64,000 bases of DNA from Rhodobacterales bacterium (GTDB lineage Bacteria > Pseudomonadota > Alphaproteobacteria > Rhodobacterales > Rhodobacteraceae), in NCBI GenBank assembly GCA_003249215.1, contig QKJR01000095.1, forward strand, positions 115,033 through 179,032, written 5' to 3'. The notes under the pieces are model-generated. The model worked only from the letters and a program-made list of their open reading frames with translations. It did not search any database and had not been told where the DNA came from. The translations under genes were made by a program, and so were the position numbers. This document shows, in pieces, positions 25,450 to 34,411 of the stretch (its first letter is position 1; every line of letters starts with the position of its first letter).

Positions 25450-26444
25450 TCTTCCGAATGCCGATCCTTGCGCTGTTGCTGGTCGCCACGCTCGCCGCAC
25501 TCACCGCGCTGTGGTCGGGGGCCTTTGCGCTCGGGGTGCTCAGGCACTGGGATCTCACCTCGATGGCGCGCGCGCAATTGCGCCGCGAGCGGATGACCGA
25601 GCTTGTCTCCACGCTCTTCGGGGCGGTGATGCTGGCCGAACTGGCCGCGCTTCTCCTTTTCGTCTTCAACGCCGACCGGATGGCCGCGCTTTTCGTGGGC
25701 GCGATGTGCGCGGTGGGCACGCTCAACGTGAACCCCTGGGGCTTTCCCGCGCTCTACCTCAAGATCGCGGTCTTCTTCGCGGCCGTGCTCTGGCTCATCC
25801 TCGACCGCGCCGACCGGCTCGGGCGCGACTATCCGCTGACCCGAGTGAAATATGCAGCCCTTCTGGGCATCGTGCCGCTGGTCTTCGGCGATCTGGTGCT
25901 GGAGACGACCTATTTCCTCAACCTGCGCACCGATGTCATCACCTCCTGCTGCTCGAAGCTTTTCACGCCCAACAACCCCAACCTCGCCAATGAGATGGCC
26001 GCGCTCGGTCCCGGCCTCTCGCTCGGGCTTCTGGGCGGCGCCGGGGTGCTCTTGGCGGCAAGCGGCATTGCCGCACTGATCCGGGGCCGGGGATATGCGC
26101 TCTATGCGGCGGCCGCGGCGCTTGTCTTCGCGATGGGCATCACCGCCATCGTCTCGGTGATCTCGGTCTATATCTACGAGAACCCGAACCACCATTGCCC
26201 GTTCTGCATCCTCAAGCCCGAATACGGCCATTACGGATATGCGCTTTATGTGCCGCTCTTCCTCGCCACGGCGCTCGGGCTTGGCGCCGGGATGCTCGGG
26301 CAGTTCCGCGCGGTCCCGAGCCTGCAGGCCCGCCTGCCCGGCCTGCTGCGCGCTCAGGTGATCTGGTCGCTTGGCGGCTTCGTGGCCTTCGGCCTTGCCG
26401 CACTCTGGGCCATCGCCCGCTCGAACCTGATCCTTTTCGGCTGA
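25446..26444 (+). CDS. Polytopic membrane protein with SCCS and CPFC cysteine motifs
   Basis: A protein of 332 residues with eight or nine hydrophobic helices. Two cysteine motifs lie in loops: TSCCSKLFTPNNPN (167-170) and NPNHHCPFCILKPEYGHYGY (251-254, preceded by HH). They look like metal or disulphide sites on one membrane face. I know no characterised homologue, but conserved proteins with an HHCPFC segment occur beside NosL/FtsX-type genes. It ends the operon; a weak terminator follows. Confidence 0.75.
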   Translation: MIFRMPILALLLVATLAALTALWSGAFALGVLRHWDLTSMARAQLRRERMTELVSTLFGAVMLAELAALLLFVFNADRMAALFVGAMCAVGTLNVNPWGFPALYLKIAVFFAAVLWLILDRADRLGRDYPLTRVKYAALLGIVPLVFGDLVLETTYFLNLRTDVITSCCSKLFTPNNPNLANEMAALGPGLSLGLLGGAGVLLAASGIAALIRGRGYALYAAAAALVFAMGITAIVSVISVYIYENPNHHCPFCILKPEYGHYGYALYVPLFLATALGLGAGMLGQFRAVPSLQARLPGLLRAQVIWSLGGFVAFGLAALWAIARSNLILFG

Positions 26445-26472
26445 CGCGCCCGGCGCGCTCTGCCCTCGAAAA

Positions 26473-26503
26473 GGGCTTTCAGGGGCGGCGAGAGCCCGTT
26501 TTT
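26473..26503 (+). terminator. Possible terminator after the NosL/ABC cluster
   Basis: GGGCT-(15)-AGCCC followed by GTTTTT. The stem is only 5 bases with a long loop, and an alternative stem GCCCT-CGAAA-AGGGC (26462-26476) overlaps it. It sits between two operons, where a terminator is expected. Confidence 0.35.
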
Positions 26504-26532
26504 GCGCCGCGACCCGCGCGGGCCCGCCCCGG

Positions 26533-27741
26533 GTGAAAAAGCCCTTGTCTCCGGCCTACAGCCGGGAACACTGGGCCGAACTTTTCTCAAACCGGAACGC
26601 TCCCTTGTCCTTCACCGCAAACGACTTCCTGCTCAACGCCCGGCATCTGCAGGGCGCCTATCCCGAGAGCCTGCGCGCCACCTTCTCGCCCGAGGCAATC
26701 GCGGCCGCGCGGCAGGCGATCACCGCCTGGGAGGGCTACGCCCCCACCCCGCTCGTCGATCTGCCGGCGCTGGCCGAGCGCCTCGATCTCGGCCGGATCT
26801 GTATCAAGGATGAGAGCGGGCGCTTCGGGCTGGGCAGTTTCAAGGCGCTCGGCGGGGCCTATGCGGTCGCGCGGGTGATGGCGATGCAGGGCGGGGCGGA
26901 GCCGCTCACCGTCTGCTGCGCGACCGATGGCAACCATGGCCGCTCCGTCGCCTGGGGCGCGCAGAAGCTCGGGGCGAAGGCGGTGATCTTCATCCACGAA
27001 ACCGTGTCGCAGGCCCGCGCCGAGGCGATCGCGCGCTATGGCGCCGAGGTGATCCGCACGCCCGGAACCTATGACGACAGCGTGCGCGAGGCCGACCGGC
27101 AGGCGCGGGCGAACGGCTGGACCGTGGTCTCGGACACCTCCTACCCGGGCTATGACGCGATCCCGCGCGACGTGATGCAGGGCTATGCGGTGATGGTCGC
27201 CGAGGCGCTCGATCAGTTGCAGGGCACGCGCCCGACACATGCCTTCGTGCAGGGCGGTGTCGGCGGGCTCGCCGCGGCAGTGACGGCCGAACTCTGGCTC
27301 GCGGCCGAAGGCGCGCCGCCCGCCATCGCCGTGGTCGAGCCCGAAACCGCGGCCTGCCTGCTCGAGAGCGCGCGGGCGGGGAAACCCGTCACCGTCGGTG
27401 GCGATCTCGAGACGATCATGGCGGGGCTCGCCTGCGGCGAGCCCTCGCTGATCGCCTGGCCGGTCCTCGATCAGGGCGCGCGCGCGTTCCTCTCGATCCC
27501 CGACACATTGGCCGAAGAGGCGATGCGCCTGCTCGCCTCCGGGCAGGCGGGCGCGCACCTCACCATCGGCGAAAGCGGGGTGGCCGGGCTCGCCGGTCTG
27601 ATCTGCGCCGCGCAGGACCCGCAGCAGCGCGCGGCCCTTGGCCTCGGGCCGGACTCGGTTGTGCTGCTGATCGGCAGCGAGGGCGACACCGACCCCGAGG
27701 CCTACGCCCGGATCGTCGGCGGCGTGGAGGCGGTGGAATGA
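26533..27741 (+). CDS. dpaL: Diaminopropionate ammonia-lyase
   Basis: PLP enzyme that cleaves 2,3-diaminopropionate to pyruvate and two ammonia. The 402 residues show the PLP lysine in GSFKALGGAYA, the phosphate-binding ATDGNHGRSVAWGA and the DpaL-type segment SFTANDFLLNARHLQG near the N-terminus. The start is GTG at 26533; no strong ribosome-binding site is seen. It overlaps the N-carbamoyl hydrolase gene (ATGA). The aminoacrylate formed during the reaction is a substrate of RidA, encoded further down the island. Confidence 0.87.
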   Translation: MKKPLSPAYSREHWAELFSNRNAPLSFTANDFLLNARHLQGAYPESLRATFSPEAIAAARQAITAWEGYAPTPLVDLPALAERLDLGRICIKDESGRFGLGSFKALGGAYAVARVMAMQGGAEPLTVCCATDGNHGRSVAWGAQKLGAKAVIFIHETVSQARAEAIARYGAEVIRTPGTYDDSVREADRQARANGWTVVSDTSYPGYDAIPRDVMQGYAVMVAEALDQLQGTRPTHAFVQGGVGGLAAAVTAELWLAAEGAPPAIAVVEPETAACLLESARAGKPVTVGGDLETIMAGLACGEPSLIAWPVLDQGARAFLSIPDTLAEEAMRLLASGQAGAHLTIGESGVAGLAGLICAAQDPQQRAALGLGPDSVVLLIGSEGDTDPEAYARIVGGVEAVE

Positions 27742-28655
27742 CCCGGATCCTGCGCACCGCCGCCGCCCAGCTCGGCCCGATTGCCCGCGACGAGCCGCGC
27801 GCCGGGGTGGTGGCCCGGATGATCGCGCTGCTCGAAAGCGCGGCGGCCCAGGGCGCCGATCTCGTGGTCTTCCCCGAGCTCGCGCTGACCACCTTCTTCC
27901 CGCGCTGGTTCATGGAGGACGCCGCCGAGATCGACGCCTTCTTCGAGACCGAGATGCCCAATGCCGCCACGATGCCGCTGTTTCAGCGGGCCAAGGAACT
28001 GGGCGTGGCGTTTTCCTTCGGCTATGCCGAGATCGCGCTCGAGGGCGGCACGCGCCACCATTACAACACCGCGATCATCGTCGACAAAGCCGGGCAGATC
28101 GTGAACCGCTATCGCAAGGTGCATCTGCCGGGCCACCCCGAGCACGAACCGTGGCGCGCCTTCCAGCATCTGGAGAAGCGCTATTTCGAGCCGAGCCCCG
28201 AGGGGTTTTCCGCGGTCGAGACGCTGGGCGGGGTGCTCGCGCAGGCGATCTGCAACGACCGGCGCTGGCCCGAGACCTATCGCGAATGCGCACTGCGCGG
28301 GGCCGAGATGATGCTGATCGGCTATAACACGCCGCGGCATTATCCGCCCGCGCCCGAACACGACCATCTGCAGGATTTTCACAATCACCTGAGCCTGCAG
28401 GCCGGCGCCTATGCCAACGGGATGTGGGTCATCGGCGTGGCCAAGGCGGGGGTGGAGGAGGGCTGCGATCTGATCGGCGGATCGGCCATCGTGGCGCCCA
28501 CCGGCGAGATCGTGGCCGTGGCGCAGACGCTCGGCGACGAGCTGGTGATCGCCGATTGCGACCTTGATCGCTGTGCCGAGATTCGCAGCAACATCTTCGA
28601 CTTCGCCAAGCATCGGCGCCCCGAAGTCTATACCCGGCTGACCGCCCGCGACTGA
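27738..28655 (+). CDS. N-carbamoyl-D-amino-acid hydrolase (nitrilase superfamily)
   Basis: The 305 residues carry the nitrilase-fold triad: Glu in VVFPELALTTFFPRW, Lys in YRKVHLPGH and Cys in ICNDRRWPET. These three segments are near-diagnostic for DCase, which releases ammonia and CO2 from N-carbamoyl-D-amino acids. It is coupled to dpaL by an ATGA overlap, which suggests that a ureido or N-carbamoyl compound feeds the lyase. The substrate is not proven by sequence. Confidence 0.88.
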   Translation: MTRILRTAAAQLGPIARDEPRAGVVARMIALLESAAAQGADLVVFPELALTTFFPRWFMEDAAEIDAFFETEMPNAATMPLFQRAKELGVAFSFGYAEIALEGGTRHHYNTAIIVDKAGQIVNRYRKVHLPGHPEHEPWRAFQHLEKRYFEPSPEGFSAVETLGGVLAQAICNDRRWPETYRECALRGAEMMLIGYNTPRHYPPAPEHDHLQDFHNHLSLQAGAYANGMWVIGVAKAGVEEGCDLIGGSAIVAPTGEIVAVAQTLGDELVIADCDLDRCAEIRSNIFDFAKHRRPEVYTRLTARD

Positions 28656-28755
28656 CCACGCGCGGTCGCAAATCGGGGGGCGGACCGGCGATTCGCCCCC
28701 CGCGCGTGACAGGACTGCGCACGCACGCAGCAGGCCCTGACCATCTGATTAAAAT

Positions 28756-28765
28756 ATTTGCAAAT
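28756..28765. promoter_or_regulatory. Palindrome in the peptide-ABC promoter region
   Basis: ATTTGCAAAT is a perfect 10-base palindrome in an AT-rich island (28748-28780) of the 232-base gap before the ABC operon. It could be an operator or a -10 region. No local regulator gene is evident in this island. Confidence 0.25.
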
Positions 28766-28887
28766 CGCGAGATTAACCGTTTCAGCACCCCCCGGCGGGC
28801 ACTTTGTGACTGCACGAACCCGTGAGCTTCTTCAGCCTCGGTCCCCGGGGGCCCGCCAAGCGGCCCGGCACGACAAGGAGGCCACTC

Positions 28888-30489
28888 GTGATTGGACTGA
28901 AGAAGAGTTTCGCAGCCCTCGCCCTGACGGCGGGTCTGCTCTGCGCGCAGACGGCTGCCGCGCAGGGGACGCTGCGCATCGGCATGACCGCCGCCGACAT
29001 TCCGCTGACCACCGGTCAGACGGACCAGGGTGGCGAAGGGATGCGCTTCATGGGCTACACGGTCTATGACTCGCTGATCGAATGGGACCTGACGAGCGCG
29101 GACAAGCCCTCGGTCCTGATCCCAGGCCTCGCGACCGAATGGTCGGTCGATGCCGAGGACAAGACCAAATGGACCTTCAAGATCCGCGAAGGCGTGACAT
29201 TCCACGACGGCTCGCCCTTCACCGCCGAGATCGCGGTGTGGAACTTCGACAAGCTGCTGGTCGATACCTCGGAGCAATATGACTCGCGTCAGGCCGCACA
29301 GGGCAAGTCGCGGATCCCGGCCGTGGCGAGCTACAAGGCGCTCGACGATTACACGCTCGAGATCGTCACCAAGGCCCCCGACGCCACCCTGCCCTATCAG
29401 CTCGCCTGGATCCTGATGTCCTCGAAGGCGAACTGGGAAGCCCAGGGCAAGGATTGGGAAAAGGTCGCGGCCGCGCCCTCGGGCACCGGCCCGTGGAAAC
29501 TCGAGACCTTCGTGCCGCGCGAGCGCGCGGAACTGGTGCCGAACCCGGACTATTGGGACACCACCCGCGTGCCGCAGCTCGACAAGCTCGTGCTGATCCC
29601 GCTGCCCGAACCCAACGCCCGCTCGGCCGCGCTGATGTCGGGTCAGGTCGACTGGATCGAGGCCCCCGCGCCCGACACCATTCCCGCGATGACCGGCAAC
29701 GGCTTCGTCATCTCGTCGAACGCCTATCCGCATAACTGGACCTGGCACCTGAGCCGGCTCGAGGGCTCGCCCTGGAACGATATCCGCGTGCGCAAGGCCG
29801 CCAACCTCGCCATCGACCGCGAGGGGATGGGTGCGCTGCTCGGCGGGCTGATGGTGCCGGCCAAGGGCTTCCTGCCGCCCTCGTCGCAATGGTTCGGCAA
29901 CCCGAGCTTCGACGTGAAATACGACCCCGAGGCGGCCAAGGCGCTGTTGGCCGAGGCGGGCTATGGCCCCGACAACCGGCTCAAGGTCAAAGCGCTGATC
30001 TCGCCCTCGGGCTCGGGTCAGATGCTGCCGCTGCCGATGAACGAATACATCCAGCAAAGCCTCGCCGAGGTCGGCATCGACGTCGAATTCATGGTCGTCG
30101 AGTGGAACCAGATGATCAACCTGTGGCGCGCGGGCGCGGCCGATCCCTCGGTCGAGGGCAGCCAGTCGATCAACTTCACCTACTTCATCCAGGACCCCTT
30201 CACCGCGCTCATTCGTCACCTCGATTGCAACCTGATCGCGCCGAATGGCACGAACTGGGGCCATTATTGCGACGACGAGATGCAGGGGCTCTTCGAGCAG
30301 ATCAAGACCACCTTCGATCCGGCCGAGCAGGACAAGGTGATCCAGAAGACGCATGAGAAATTCGTCGATGAGGCGCTCTTCCTGATGGTCACCCACGACG
30401 TGGCGCCGCGCGCGATGTCGCCCAAGGTGAAGGGCTTCGTGCAGGCCCAGAACTGGTATCAGAACTTCTCCTCCATCACGATGGACTGA
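28888..30489 (+). CDS. Peptide-type ABC transporter substrate-binding protein (SBP family 5)
   Basis: A periplasmic binding protein of 533 residues. The start is GTG at 28888, supported by ACAAGGAGG with 6-base spacing. The signal peptide is KKSFAALALTAGLLCAQTAA with cleavage after AAAQ. Family 5 features include GLATEWSVDAEDKTKWTF, FHDGSPFTAEIAVWNFDK and PVSGTGPW-like APSGTGPWKLE. It is the first gene of a five-gene Dpp/Opp-like transporter. The ligand is probably a peptide-like, ureido or N-acyl amino compound, judging from the flanking hydrolases. Confidence 0.92.
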   Translation: MIGLKKSFAALALTAGLLCAQTAAAQGTLRIGMTAADIPLTTGQTDQGGEGMRFMGYTVYDSLIEWDLTSADKPSVLIPGLATEWSVDAEDKTKWTFKIREGVTFHDGSPFTAEIAVWNFDKLLVDTSEQYDSRQAAQGKSRIPAVASYKALDDYTLEIVTKAPDATLPYQLAWILMSSKANWEAQGKDWEKVAAAPSGTGPWKLETFVPRERAELVPNPDYWDTTRVPQLDKLVLIPLPEPNARSAALMSGQVDWIEAPAPDTIPAMTGNGFVISSNAYPHNWTWHLSRLEGSPWNDIRVRKAANLAIDREGMGALLGGLMVPAKGFLPPSSQWFGNPSFDVKYDPEAAKALLAEAGYGPDNRLKVKALISPSGSGQMLPLPMNEYIQQSLAEVGIDVEFMVVEWNQMINLWRAGAADPSVEGSQSINFTYFIQDPFTALIRHLDCNLIAPNGTNWGHYCDDEMQGLFEQIKTTFDPAEQDKVIQKTHEKFVDEALFLMVTHDVAPRAMSPKVKGFVQAQNWYQNFSSITMD

Positions 30490-30503
30490 GACTGACGCCG
30501 ACA

Positions 30504-30526
30504 CCCGCCGCGGTCCTCGCGGCGGG
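30504..30526 (+). other. Intercistronic hairpin after the binding-protein gene
   Basis: CCCGCCGCG-GTCCT-CGCGGCGGG is a 9-base perfect stem between the binding-protein stop and the permease start, without a T tract. Such hairpins stabilise the upstream mRNA end and lower downstream expression. Confidence 0.6.
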
Positions 30527-30549
30527 ATCTTCCTTGAAGGATTCCCGTC

Positions 30550-31503
30550 TTGCTCAGCTATTTCCTGCGCCGTCTGATCCTGGTGCTGCCGGTTGCCTTC
30601 GGCGTATCGGTGATCTGTTTCCTGCTGGTGCAGATCGCGCCCGGCGATCCCCTGACCGCAATCATGCCCGTCGATGCCACCGCCGAGGAACAGGCCGCGA
30701 TGCGCGCCGCCTACGGGCTCGATAAACCGCTGCCCGTGCAATACGGCATCTGGATCGCGAACCTTGCGCAAGGCGACATGGGGCGCTCGATCGCCACCGG
30801 CCGGCCGGTCGCGGGCGAGGTCTTCGGCGCGGTTCAGAACTCGCTCCTGCTCGCGATCAGCGCGGCCGTGATCGCCTTTCCGATCGGCATCTTCCTTGGC
30901 TTTCTGGCGGGCTATTTCCGCGACACGCTTCTGGACCGGGCGGTGACGGCGATCTCGATTGCCGGGGTCTCGGTGCCCAATTACTGGCTCGGGATCGTTC
31001 TGGTGATCATCTTCTCGGTCTCGCTCGGCTGGCTCCCTTCGATGGGCGCGGGGCCGGGCGGATCGCAGGACTGGGGCTGGGACTGGCTGCATATCCGGCA
31101 CCTGATCCTGCCCGCGGTCACGCTCGCCGTGGTGCCGATCGGGATCGTCGCGCGCACCGTGCGCGCGCTCTCGGGCGATATCCTGACGATGGATTTCGTG
31201 CAGGCGCTCTATGCCAAGGGCATGAGCCGCTTCGACGTGCTGGCCCATGTCGCGCGCAATGCCGCCGCCACCGCACTTTCGGTCATGGGGCTGCAGCTCG
31301 GCTATCTGCTCGGCGGTTCGATCCTGATCGAGACGGTGTTCAACTGGCCCGGCTCGGGGTTCCTCTTGTCGAACGCGATCTTTCAGCGCGACCTGCCGCT
31401 CCTGCAGGGCACGATCCTCGTGCTCGCGCTCTTCTTCGTGGCGATGAACCTGATCGTCGACGTGGCGCAGGCCGCGATCGACCCCCGTATCAAGAGGAAC
31501 TGA
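30550..31503 (+). CDS. ABC transporter permease, DppB type
   Basis: Inner-membrane permease of 317 residues. It begins MLSYFLRRLILVLPVAFGVS, then FLLVQIAPGDP, a family hallmark, and carries the EAA-like coupling loop with AKGMSRFDVLAHVARNA. The start codon is TTG with GAAGGA 8 bases upstream. It pairs with the DppC-like protein that starts 1 base after its stop. Confidence 0.92.
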   Translation: MLSYFLRRLILVLPVAFGVSVICFLLVQIAPGDPLTAIMPVDATAEEQAAMRAAYGLDKPLPVQYGIWIANLAQGDMGRSIATGRPVAGEVFGAVQNSLLLAISAAVIAFPIGIFLGFLAGYFRDTLLDRAVTAISIAGVSVPNYWLGIVLVIIFSVSLGWLPSMGAGPGGSQDWGWDWLHIRHLILPAVTLAVVPIGIVARTVRALSGDILTMDFVQALYAKGMSRFDVLAHVARNAAATALSVMGLQLGYLLGGSILIETVFNWPGSGFLLSNAIFQRDLPLLQGTILVLALFFVAMNLIVDVAQAAIDPRIKRN

Positions 31504-31504
31504 C

Positions 31505-32389
31505 ATGGCTCTCGTCGAAACGAGCGAGGCGGCAGGCCCCGCGAGCGCGCAGTCGGGCTATTGGTCGGGCGTGGCGCGGCGACTGGTGCGCGATCCGGTC
31601 ACGATGATCTGCCTTGGCATCATCGTCGCGCTGATCCTCTCGGCCGTCTTTGCGCCCTGGCTCGGGCTCGCCGATCCCTACAAGGGCTCGATGATCGCGC
31701 GGTTGAAGCCGCTCGGGACCGAGGGGCATCTGCTCGGCACCGACGAACAGGGCCGCGACATGCTCGCGCGGCTGATCTACGGCGGGCGGCTCACGCTTTT
31801 CATCGGGCTGATGCCGGTGGTGCTCGCCTTCTTCGTAGGCTCGGTGCTCGGCATCGTCGCGGGCTACGCGGGCGGGATCACCAACACGGTGATCATGCGC
31901 ACGGTCGACGTGTTCTTCGCCTTCCCCTCGGTGCTGCTCGCGATCGCGATCTCGGGCGCGCTCGGGGCCGGCATCGTCAACAGCCTCGTGTCGCTGACCA
32001 TCGTCTTCATCCCGCCGATCACCCGGGTGGCCGAGGCGGTGACCTCGGGGGTGCGCGCGCTCGACTACATCGACGCGGCGCGGGCCTCGGGGGCGAATGC
32101 CCTCACCGTGATCCGGGTGCATGTGATCGGCAACGTGCTCTCGCCGATCTTCGTCTATGCGACCTCGCTCACCAGCGTGTGCATGATCCTTGCCGCGGGG
32201 CTGTCGTTCCTCGGGATCGGCGTGCGCCCGCCCGAGCCGGAATGGGGGTTGATGCTCAACACCCTGCGTTCGGCCATCTATGTCAATCCGTGGCTCTCGG
32301 CGCTTCCGGGGCTGATGATCTTCGTGACCTCGCTGTGCCTCAACCTGCTCAGCGACGGCGTAAGGAGCGCAATGAATGTCCGCGACTGA
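31505..32389 (+). CDS. ABC transporter permease, DppC type
   Basis: Second permease, 294 residues. The N-terminal cytoplasmic segment precedes RLVRDPVTMICLG, then LLGTDEQGRDMLARLIYGGR, the DppC signature, and the coupling loop AARASGANALTVIRVHVIGN. It overlaps the first ATPase gene by 14 bases. Confidence 0.93.
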   Translation: MALVETSEAAGPASAQSGYWSGVARRLVRDPVTMICLGIIVALILSAVFAPWLGLADPYKGSMIARLKPLGTEGHLLGTDEQGRDMLARLIYGGRLTLFIGLMPVVLAFFVGSVLGIVAGYAGGITNTVIMRTVDVFFAFPSVLLAIAISGALGAGIVNSLVSLTIVFIPPITRVAEAVTSGVRALDYIDAARASGANALTVIRVHVIGNVLSPIFVYATSLTSVCMILAAGLSFLGIGVRPPEPEWGLMLNTLRSAIYVNPWLSALPGLMIFVTSLCLNLLSDGVRSAMNVRD

Positions 32390-33434
32390 AACCACCACCC
32401 TTCCCGACAGCCCCGAAGACAAGGGCGGCCCGGGTCAGGCGCTTCTGATCGTCAAGGATCTGCGCAAGTATTTCCCCGTCCGCGGCGGCATCTTCGGCCG
32501 GGCGCAGGCCATGGTGCAGGCGGTTGACGGCGTGTCGTTCAGCGTCGAGAAGGGCGAGGCGCTCGGCATCGTGGGCGAGTCGGGCTGCGGCAAGTCCACC
32601 ACGGCGCGGCTCCTGATCGGGCTGACCGAGAAGGACGAGGGCGAGATCATCTTCGACGGTCAGGGCTTGGGCGACGCACTCAGCCTGCGCGATCTGCGCC
32701 GCGGCGTGCAGATGGTGTTTCAGGACAGCTACGCCTCGCTCAATCCGCGTCTGACAATCGAGGAGTCGATCGCCTTCGGGGCGCGGGTGCAGGGGCTCGA
32801 CGATCCGGTCGGGCGCGCCCACAGCCTGATGTCGCGGGTCGGCCTCGACCCGGCGCGCTTCGCGAGCCGCTATCCGCACGAGGTCTCGGGCGGGCAACGT
32901 CAGCGCATCAACATCGCCCGCGCGCTCGCCATGTCGCCCCGGCTCGTGATCCTCGACGAGGCGGTCTCGGCGCTCGACAAATCGGTCGAGGCGCAGGTCT
33001 TGAACCTGCTCGCCGATCTGCGCGAGGAATTCGGGTTGACCTATATCTTCATCAGCCACGACCTGAACGTGGTGCGCTATATCTCGGACCGGATTTTGGT
33101 GATGTATCTGGGCGAGGTGGTCGAGGTCGGGCCGGTCGATGCGATCTGGAGCCGTCAGGCCCATCCCTACACCCGCTCGCTCTTCTCGGCGATGCCGTCG
33201 ATGGACCCCGACAACCGCACCAAGACGCCGCCCTTGTCGGGCGATCCGCCAAACCCGATCGACCCGCCCAAGGGCTGCCGGTTCCATACCCGCTGCCGGT
33301 TCGCCGATTCTGTCTGCAAGACCAAGGCGCCGCGCCTGATGGAACTGCCGCAGACGCCCGGGCATCTGGCCGCCTGCCACCTGCACGACCCCGCCTCGGG
33401 CCACCCCAAGGCCGGTCAGGAGGGTCTCGCATGA
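32376..33434 (+). CDS. Oligopeptide-type ABC ATPase (OppF/DppF-like)
   Basis: The 352 residues show Walker A GESGCGKST, signature VSGGQRQRINIARAL, Walker B LVILDEAVSALD and the C-terminal oligopeptide-transporter extension with the Fe-S type cysteine pattern CRFHTRCRF...VC found in this family. Together with the next gene it forms the heterodimeric motor. Confidence 0.92.
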   Translation: MSATETTTLPDSPEDKGGPGQALLIVKDLRKYFPVRGGIFGRAQAMVQAVDGVSFSVEKGEALGIVGESGCGKSTTARLLIGLTEKDEGEIIFDGQGLGDALSLRDLRRGVQMVFQDSYASLNPRLTIEESIAFGARVQGLDDPVGRAHSLMSRVGLDPARFASRYPHEVSGGQRQRINIARALAMSPRLVILDEAVSALDKSVEAQVLNLLADLREEFGLTYIFISHDLNVVRYISDRILVMYLGEVVEVGPVDAIWSRQAHPYTRSLFSAMPSMDPDNRTKTPPLSGDPPNPIDPPKGCRFHTRCRFADSVCKTKAPRLMELPQTPGHLAACHLHDPASGHPKAGQEGLA

Positions 33435-34408
33435 CCGACAAGCTCGTCGATATCCGAAACCTCACCGTGCGCTTCAAGGGCGGGCGCACCGTCCATGCGA
33501 TCAACGATCTGAGCCTCTCGCTCGATCAGGGCGAGACCCTCTCGCTTCTGGGCGAGAGCGGGTCGGGCAAATCGGTCACGCTCAAGACGCTGCTCGGCCT
33601 CTTGCCGCCCAAGCGCAGCGAGATCGAGGGCGACATCCTCGTGAACGGCACCGATATCCGCACGCTGTCGGGCAAGGCCCTGCAGCGCTATCGCGGCGGC
33701 GAGGTCTCGATGGTGTTTCAGGACCCGGGCCTTGCGCTCGATCCGGTCTATACCGTCGGCAACCAGATCGCCGAGGCGGTGATGCGGCACAAGGGCCTGC
33801 GCAAGGAAGAGGCGATGGATATCGCCTTCGACATGCTGCAGCGGGTGCGCATCCCCTCGCCCGAGCGGCGGCTGAAGAACTATCCGCATGAACTGTCGGG
33901 CGGGATGCGGCAGCGGGTGATGATCGCGCTCGCGCTCGCGTGCCGGCCGCGGCTGCTGCTCGCCGACGAGCCGACGACGGCGCTCGATGCCACGGTGCAG
34001 ATCCAGATCCTGCTTCTCCTGCGCGATCTGCAGCGCGAGTTCGGCATGGGGGTGATCTTCGTCACCCATGATATCGGCGTCGCGGTCGAGGTCTCGGAAC
34101 GGATCGCGGTCATGTATGCGGGGCGGATCGTCGAGGAAGGCACGACGCATGAGATCATCAACGATCCGCGTCACCCCTATACCCGGGGCCTGCTGGCGGC
34201 GAACCTGCATGACGTAGCCAAGGGCGAGCGGCTCAACGCCATTCCCGGCGCGCCGCCCGCGCTCGAGGCGCCGCCGACCGGCTGTTCCTTCGCCCCGCGC
34301 TGTCCGATGGCGGGGCCGGAGTGCACCGCCGGGGTGCCCGATTTCGTCCATCTCGGGCCGCGGCGCCGGGTTGCCTGCCTGCGCGTCGAACCCGTTCCTG
34401 CCGAGTGA
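33431..34408 (+). CDS. Oligopeptide-type ABC ATPase (OppD/DppD-like)
   Basis: The 325 residues show Walker A GESGSGKSV, signature LSGGMRQRVMIALAL, Walker B LLLADEPTTALD and a C-terminal extension with CSFAPRCPM. The start overlaps the previous gene (ATGA) with GGAGGG upstream. It completes the SBP-B-C-F-D transporter. The amidase gene follows within 4 bases. Confidence 0.92.
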   Translation: MTDKLVDIRNLTVRFKGGRTVHAINDLSLSLDQGETLSLLGESGSGKSVTLKTLLGLLPPKRSEIEGDILVNGTDIRTLSGKALQRYRGGEVSMVFQDPGLALDPVYTVGNQIAEAVMRHKGLRKEEAMDIAFDMLQRVRIPSPERRLKNYPHELSGGMRQRVMIALALACRPRLLLADEPTTALDATVQIQILLLLRDLQREFGMGVIFVTHDIGVAVEVSERIAVMYAGRIVEEGTTHEIINDPRHPYTRGLLAANLHDVAKGERLNAIPGAPPALEAPPTGCSFAPRCPMAGPECTAGVPDFVHLGPRRRVACLRVEPVPAE

Positions 34409-34411
34409 GTG

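Noticed and set aside
28429..31506. A 1025-codon open frame on the minus strand
   Set aside because: It lies wholly antisense to the N-carbamoyl hydrolase and ABC genes. Its product is full of Arg, His, Asp and Gly repeats typical of high-GC shadow frames, and it has no recognisable motif.
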